Of a DNA stretch of 36,830 nucleotides, positions 32,223-36,830 are shown one piece after another; position 1 is the stretch's first letter; every line of letters starts with the position of its first letter. Both the position numbers and the translations under genes were made by a program. The DNA is from Terriglobia bacterium (lineage in GTDB: Bacteria > Acidobacteriota > Terriglobia > Bryobacterales > Bryobacteraceae): NCBI GenBank assembly GCA_003175985.1, contig PSRJ01000145.1, positions 1-36,830 of the forward strand, written 5' to 3'. The notes beneath the pieces were generated by a model. It ran no database searches. It worked only from the letters and a program-made list of their open reading frames with translations, and was not told the origin of the DNA.

Positions 32223-33287
32223 ATGCCCACCGCTGTTCCGTCTTCTTTCTGCGTGGTGGTTCCCTGTTACAACGAAGAAGAGATGCTGCCGGACTTCTTT
32301 CGATTCGTTCTTCCCCAATTAGAACGTGCTACGAAGGGCCTGTGGACACTAATCTGCGTGGATGATGGGAGCCGGGACCGTACCTTCGATATCGTCATCG
32401 CGGAGCATCTGAAGGATCCACGAGTTGAAGGCGTGAAACTCAGCCGCAACTTCGGCCACCAGGCTGCCGTTTCCGTGGGCTTAGCCTTTGCAAAGGGAGA
32501 TTACATCGGGATTCTGGACTGCGATCTCCAGGATCCCGTGGAGGTTCTCATCGGGCTCTTCGATAAAGCCCGGAGTGAGCAGTTAGACGTCTGTTACGGG
32601 ATTCGAAGCAAACGCGATGCGCACCTGTTGCTTCGCATGGCGTATTCCGTGTTTTATCGCATCATCGGGCGCGTGGCAGACCACCCTTGGCCGCGGGACG
32701 CCGGTGACTTCAGCGTGATGAGCGCGCGTTGTCACCAAATCCTGCTCTCTTTGCCGGAACACTCCCGCATGTTGCGAGGGCTCCGTTCCTGGGTTGGATT
32801 CAAGCAGGCCGGCATTCCCTATGACCGGCCCGCGCGGTTGCATGGCGCCAGTAAGTACAGCATTCGTAAGCTGTGCGCGCTGGCCTTGCAGGGGCTAACT
32901 GCATTCAGTACCATTCCGCTTCGGCTGGCCAGCTTTATCGGGATCGGTATGGCCGGCTTCTCGTTGTTGTTCGGGATCGTGGTCCTGCTGAACCGTCTCC
33001 TTCCGCACCTGACACTTTTTGGATTCTGGATCGGTGCGAACCCAGGTGTTACCACGCTGGCGTGTTTTCTGGCCTTCGTGTTCAGCATCCTTTTTCTTTC
33101 AATAGGAATTATCGGGGAATATCTCGCGGTGCTGTTGCAGGAAGTGAAGCGGCGGCCCACAGCCGTGGTTGAGTCTGTGGTGGGAGATCTCGAGAAACAT
33201 TCCCTGGCTGCACACGTCGCACACTTGCCGGGTGAGATCGCGGAGCAGTTCGTGCTGGCTCACGAAATCATGACCAGGGGCATCTGA
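32223..33287 (+). CDS. Family 2 glycosyltransferase with two C-terminal membrane helices (polyprenyl-phosphate glycosyltransferase type)
   Basis: 354 residues from ATG 32223; the frame is open upstream to 32181 but the GT-A fold begins directly after this Met (FCVVVPCYNEEE). Visible motifs are CVDDGSRDRT, the catalytic metal-binding segment DCDLQDPVE, and GASKYSIRKL, which precedes the membrane region. Two hydrophobic segments near the C-terminus (FIGIGMAGFSLLFGIVVLL and TLACFLAFVFSILFLSIGII) match DPM/GtrB/ArnC-like enzymes, which transfer a sugar to undecaprenyl phosphate on the cytoplasmic face. The last 45 residues are an extra hydrophilic tail. The methyltransferase start follows the stop by one base, so both are in one operon. 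No obvious link to amine oxidation; it probably marks the end of the amine region. Confidence 0.85.
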   Translation: MPTAVPSSFCVVVPCYNEEEMLPDFFRFVLPQLERATKGLWTLICVDDGSRDRTFDIVIAEHLKDPRVEGVKLSRNFGHQAAVSVGLAFAKGDYIGILDCDLQDPVEVLIGLFDKARSEQLDVCYGIRSKRDAHLLLRMAYSVFYRIIGRVADHPWPRDAGDFSVMSARCHQILLSLPEHSRMLRGLRSWVGFKQAGIPYDRPARLHGASKYSIRKLCALALQGLTAFSTIPLRLASFIGIGMAGFSLLFGIVVLLNRLLPHLTLFGFWIGANPGVTTLACFLAFVFSILFLSIGIIGEYLAVLLQEVKRRPTAVVESVVGDLEKHSLAAHVAHLPGEIAEQFVLAHEIMTRGI

Positions 33288-33288
33288 C

Positions 33289-34056
33289 ATGGCAAGCCCG
33301 ATTCTTTACCTTTCGCCGCCAGCGCCGGTCAGCATGAGTGACTGGTACTACGATCTCGCGAGCACGGAACATTTCTGGGTCCGCCGCCGGTTCGATGTGC
33401 TGACTCGGCTGGGTGATGACGTCTTTCGCAACGCGCGAAGCGCCGCAGAAATCGGATGCGGCCATGGCGTTTTGCAGCGGCAGGTTGAAGACCATTACGG
33501 AATTCCGGTAATGGGATTCGAACTCAATAAGTTTGCCTTGGAAAAGAGCATTAGCCGTCTTAGCCCTCTCTGCTGTTATGACATCCACCAACGCTGTGCC
33601 GAATTCAAGAGTAAATTTGATTTGATCTTTCTTTGTGATGTCTTGGAGCATATTCCTGATGAAGTCGCGTTCCTTGAGTCAGTAAAGTACCACCTGGCGC
33701 CATTCGGGGTACTGGTCATTAACGTTCCTGCCTTCCAGATGTTGTATTCGCAATATGACCGCACCGTAGGTCACTTCCGGCGGTATACGATCACAGCACT
33801 AAAAGAGAGGATCGAGGCAAGCGGGCTTCGCATTCGGAATTGGACTTACTGGGGATTGCCTCTCGCGCCGCTTTTGTTGGGCCGAAAGCTGGCCACCGGC
33901 ATGCGTACAACAGAGAATCAAGTGGTAGACTCCGGTTTCAAACCTCCTGGCGGGTCCTTTGGGAACAAGGCATTACGGCTGCTCTCGCGTTGCGAGTGGA
34001 TTCCACAAAGTTTGTTCGGCACTTCCTTGACTGCGTTTGTGGAGAAGCCGGATTAG
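33289..34056 (+). CDS. Class I SAM-dependent methyltransferase
   Basis: 255 residues. The SAM-binding motif AEIGCGHG lies near residue 48, followed by FDLIFLCDVLEHIPDE (motif with post-II acid) and LAPFGVLVINVPA. The HFRRYT segment after the core is common in methyltransferases found beside polyprenyl-phosphate glycosyltransferases, where they modify surface or lipid-linked glycans. It starts one base after the glycosyltransferase stop and is surely co-transcribed. No signal peptide or membrane helix is evident. The substrate is not readable. The reading frame is noticeably more A/T-rich than the genes to its left. Confidence 0.85.
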   Translation: MASPILYLSPPAPVSMSDWYYDLASTEHFWVRRRFDVLTRLGDDVFRNARSAAEIGCGHGVLQRQVEDHYGIPVMGFELNKFALEKSISRLSPLCCYDIHQRCAEFKSKFDLIFLCDVLEHIPDEVAFLESVKYHLAPFGVLVINVPAFQMLYSQYDRTVGHFRRYTITALKERIEASGLRIRNWTYWGLPLAPLLLGRKLATGMRTTENQVVDSGFKPPGGSFGNKALRLLSRCEWIPQSLFGTSLTAFVEKPD

Positions 34057-34086
34057 GGCCGAGGCCCCGGGTTTTCCACTTCGAGA

Positions 34087-34106
34087 TTCGTGCGGGGTTG
34101 CACGAA
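34087..34106 (+). terminator. Stem-loop between the methyltransferase and the next gene
   Basis: TTCGTGC at 34087-34093 pairs perfectly with GCACGAA at 34100-34106 around a six-base GGGGTT loop, 31 bases after the methyltransferase stop. It lacks a following T-run, so termination is only a possibility. Confidence 0.35.
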
Positions 34107-34196
34107 GCGCGGGGTGTCTCCAAGAGTACCGAAATTCGCTTGCATCCGATTGACAAATAGCTCAAATATGGCGTTTTTGTTAGTTGGGGATATTTT

Positions 34197-35561
34197 ATGT
34201 TCAAGCCTATCGCACGACTCAGCGTCGTACCGCTGGTACTTTACATCACCTTAATGGCTGAAGGGGCCACGAAGGTAACAATTGCCATAAACAGCCCGAT
34301 CACTCCCGTCGCAGATCCAACCAAGGTGTTGACCACATCAGGATATTGTAGCGGGGGTGTGGCGGGCGCCGTATCTATCGTCAATGTGACGACAGGTCTG
34401 AGTTTTAGCCAAATTCCTGGGTTCCCTGGTTGTTCTGAAGTCGCGATGGTAATTGCGCCGGCTCTGGCGGGATTTACCGCGGGAACAGTCTATGTTGCGT
34501 ATCCGAATGCCACTGGAACCGCGACGGTTCTTGCAAGCATACCAGCAGGCGGTGGCGCTCCGGCCCCGATTGGCTCGATCTCCGGCACTTTCGATCATGT
34601 CGGCTTGATCTTCGATACTTCAGGGTTGTACGGAGGCGCTTTGCTCCTGGTGACCGAGTCCGGCCAGTTATTTACATACAACGGCTCTACGATTAGTGCA
34701 TCAGGGGCCATCAGCACGCCGGCAGGAGTAAACCTCCATATCGAATCACCGGCGATATCTCCCATCGGCTTTGGTCCTCTCGGCGGCCTGCTATGGTTCG
34801 TGAATGAAGGCGGAGACGAAGCGGGAGACAACAAACTCTATGCGGTTACACCAGGGACATTCAAGGCACAGGCAGTAATTGCCATTCCTGTTGGAGGGAA
34901 CCCACCGAGAGCAGAATCGATTGCATTCGTCTCCCCGAGCGCATGTGCTGTTCCCATACCAGGTCAGACTACATCCGCTACTCTCTTGGACGCGTTATTT
35001 GGTTTGAATCAACTGGCCTTCTACAATGCACCAGCGACATTTGCATACGTGAACATCGAGTATGACGGCAATCTCCTGCAACTTGCGTACAATGGAGTTT
35101 CCTATTCCTTTTCAGGGTCGCCCTTCGATACCGGATTGGGCCAACAGGAGCACTTGACTGCCGGCGTATGCCTTTCGTTTTGCACGCTGACTCAAGGTGG
35201 GTACAAGAACAATTTCAATTCTCGAGTAACTAATTTCCCAGGGGGCGGGCTTGTACTTGGCGGGACGTTCTACACGAACTCCGATCTGAATAAAATTTTG
35301 CAAAATAATGCCGTGAAGGGAAATGGCCTGATATCCCTAGCTCATCAATTGATCACCGCAATGCTGAATGTTGCCTATGGAGCGCTGCCAACATCCGCTC
35401 AGGCACAGGCGATTCAGGATGCGAATTCGCTGATTGCGACGATTCAGCCGCCGGGAACGAAAGTCATCCCGCCGCTCGGCAGCGGTTTTCTTTCACCTTC
35501 GGCAACAAGCGCTCTCGAGACAACGCTCGACCAATTCAACAGTAGCAAGGAGTGTCAATAG
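34197..35561 (+). CDS. Secreted protein of unknown function with a C-terminal LTQGxxK/LAHQLI domain
   Basis: 454 residues. A signal peptide (VVPLVLYITLMAEGA) is followed by about 300 residues of beta-rich sequence, low in Lys and high in Gly/Ser/Thr, with propeller-like segments (GGALLLVTESGQLFTYNGS, GGLLWFVNEGGDEAGDNKL). From about residue 330 comes a domain opening CTLTQGGYKNNF and continuing LGGTFYTNSDLNKIL and LISLAHQLITAMLN. This resembles a C-terminal module with a TQGxWKNH-like start seen in many secreted proteins of environmental bacteria; its function is unknown to me. GGGGA lies about six bases before the ATG. Base composition is clearly more A/T-rich than the amine genes, hinting at a different origin. 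It has no evident tie to its neighbours. Confidence 0.7.
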   Translation: MFKPIARLSVVPLVLYITLMAEGATKVTIAINSPITPVADPTKVLTTSGYCSGGVAGAVSIVNVTTGLSFSQIPGFPGCSEVAMVIAPALAGFTAGTVYVAYPNATGTATVLASIPAGGGAPAPIGSISGTFDHVGLIFDTSGLYGGALLLVTESGQLFTYNGSTISASGAISTPAGVNLHIESPAISPIGFGPLGGLLWFVNEGGDEAGDNKLYAVTPGTFKAQAVIAIPVGGNPPRAESIAFVSPSACAVPIPGQTTSATLLDALFGLNQLAFYNAPATFAYVNIEYDGNLLQLAYNGVSYSFSGSPFDTGLGQQEHLTAGVCLSFCTLTQGGYKNNFNSRVTNFPGGGLVLGGTFYTNSDLNKILQNNAVKGNGLISLAHQLITAMLNVAYGALPTSAQAQAIQDANSLIATIQPPGTKVIPPLGSGFLSPSATSALETTLDQFNSSKECQ

Positions 35562-35588
35562 GAATCGCGCCGTGTGCCGGTGAGATGT

Positions 35589-36830
35589 TCAGGACGACGC
35601 ACGGCGAAACACGAAATAGACCGGCACTCCGATGATCACGATCGCCACACCGGGAAACGTTGTAGCGGGCCGGTATAAGAATAGAACGATCAGAATTACG
35701 GCGGCGGTCAGCACGTAGAGGGCTGGAACCAGGGGATAGCCCCAAGCGCGATACGGACGCTCCGCCGACGGGCGCGAGCGCCGTAGCCGAAACAGGCCAC
35801 TGATCGTGAGGATATAGAAAAACAGCGCCGCGGAGACAACGTAGTCCAGCAAATTGCTGTAGAGGTTGCCGTATGCCTGCGCCGACGGGTTGTAGGTGCG
35901 AAGCAGCACGAGCACTGCTGCCCATGTCCCCTGCATGACCAACGACCAGCCGGGGACGTGCGCCCTGTTGACGACACCCGCACGAGGGAAGAACAAACCA
36001 TCCTTGGCCATCGCATAGTAGGCTCGAGCGCCGGTCAGCACCATGCCGTTGATGCAACCGAACGCCGAGACCATGATGGCGATAGCCATGAGCGCACCGC
36101 CCGCCGCGGGGAAGACGGCCTGAAGCATAGCCCCCGCGACACGATCGGACGGCGCGTGTTGAATTCGGTCCAAAGGTAGAACCAGCACGTAGGCAAGGTT
36201 GGCGCAGAAATAGATCCCGATCACGAGGATCGTGCCGAGAGCCAGCGAGAGCGGCACATTCCGCCGCGGGTTCTTCACTTCACCCGCCGTAAAGGTGATG
36301 TTATTCCAGGCGTCGGCCGCGAAGAGTGAGCCGACTTGCGCGACGCAAAGCGCCACCAACAGCCCGAACCAGGTTTCCGGGCTCAGTCCGGGAGCGACGG
36401 GCGTATATCCTTGAGGGCGCCACAAATCAGTGAAGTTCGTTCCGGCCCCCGCTGCATTTCGGCCGAGCACAAAGCCGACTATGATCACGGCGAACAATGA
36501 CGCGATTTTCGCTGTCGTGAAGCCATTCTGAATCACCTTGCCGTATTGCACTCCACGGATGTTGGTCCAAGTCAGGAAAAGGATTATCAACACCCCAACA
36601 ACTTGGGCGGTCGACAAGGAGACAGCATAGGTGCGAGAGAGGTGAATCGGCGCGACGAGATAGTTGTTCTCGGAGACGAACGGCACCAGCGTGCCGAGGT
36701 AACGCGCGAAGCCGACCGCGACCGCGGCGATGGTTCCGGTCTGGATCACCAGAAACAACGTCCATCCGTACAGAAATCCCCACAACGGCGACCAGGCCTC
36801 GCGCAGATAGACGTACTGGCCGCCGGCGCG
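35589..36830 (-). CDS. APC-superfamily amino acid/polyamine permease (5' partial at window edge)
   Basis: The frame stays open to the right edge; the 15 codons beyond the TTG at 36785 read RAGGQYVYLREAWSP, the conserved end of membrane helix 2 in APC transporters, so the true start is outside the window. About 413 residues are visible, holding roughly ten hydrophobic helices, among them FLYGWTLFLVIQTGTIAAVAVGFARY and the conserved AADAWNNITFTAGEVKNPRRN loop of the LAT-like group. It sits in the inner membrane and probably imports amino acids or amines. It would fit an amine-utilisation locus but is separated from it by the glycan genes. It converges on the preceding secreted protein with a 27-base gap. 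Confidence 0.88.
   Translation of the reverse strand, partial: RAGGQYVYLREAWSPLWGFLYGWTLFLVIQTGTIAAVAVGFARYLGTLVPFVSENNYLVAPIHLSRTYAVSLSTAQVVGVLIILFLTWTNIRGVQYGKVIQNGFTTAKIASLFAVIIVGFVLGRNAAGAGTNFTDLWRPQGYTPVAPGLSPETWFGLLVALCVAQVGSLFAADAWNNITFTAGEVKNPRRNVPLSLALGTILVIGIYFCANLAYVLVLPLDRIQHAPSDRVAGAMLQAVFPAAGGALMAIAIMVSAFGCINGMVLTGARAYYAMAKDGLFFPRAGVVNRAHVPGWSLVMQGTWAAVLVLLRTYNPSAQAYGNLYSNLLDYVVSAALFFYILTISGLFRLRRSRPSAERPYRAWGYPLVPALYVLTAAVILIVLFLYRPATTFPGVAIVIIGVPVYFVFRRASS

Overview
The window looks like a chromosome segment from an Acidobacteriota bacterium of the Solibacteres/Bryobacterales kind. This is inferred from three very long Oar-type TonB-dependent receptors with an N-terminal carboxypeptidase-regulatory-like domain (one with the LPLNGRD plug motif), many secreted oxidoreductases with Tat signals, and GC-rich tightly packed genes. 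No tRNA, rRNA, CRISPR array, insertion sequence or phage gene was seen.

Layout. 1-1541: the tail of a probable B12/radical-SAM protein and a secreted amidohydrolase. 1545-5745: a GABA-type aminotransferase (minus), divergent from a two-gene molybdenum hydroxylase (2Fe-2S subunit plus Tat-exported molybdopterin subunit). 5929-11807: operon of TonB receptor 1, a PQQ-dependent dehydrogenase and a mono-haem cytochrome c. 11811-14156 (minus): a spermidine-dehydrogenase-like flavoprotein followed by a five-haem cytochrome that appears split by a one-base frameshift. 14365-19175: TonB receptor 2 and a second spermidine-dehydrogenase-like flavoprotein. 19172-20634 (minus): a MerR-XRE-cupin regulator translationally coupled to a small cytoplasmic subtilase, the probable QhpE. 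21115-29170: TonB receptor 3 and then qhpA-qhpD-qhpC-qhpB, the subunits and radical-SAM maturase of quinohemoprotein amine dehydrogenase (QHNDH). 29210-32060: a secreted CxxCH plus alpha/alpha-toroid protein, divergent from an ABC exporter that is the probable QhpF. 32223-35561: a polyprenyl-phosphate-type glycosyltransferase, a methyltransferase and an A/T-richer secreted protein of unknown function. 35589 to the window end: an amino-acid/polyamine-type (APC) permease, cut off by the edge.

The genes read together as an envelope amine-oxidation island. SpdH-like enzymes would cleave polyamines to aminoaldehydes and diamines. QHNDH would oxidise primary amines. The molybdenum hydroxylase could oxidise aldehydes, the aminotransferase could take GABA, and the cytochromes c would accept electrons. 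Each of the three receptors is followed in the same operon by a periplasmic dehydrogenase. The QHNDH identity is the firmest call: all seven crosslinking residues of the gamma subunit are present at canonical spacing. The substrate assignments and the single-pathway reading are inference. The cofactor gene qhpG (flavin monooxygenase) is not visible here.
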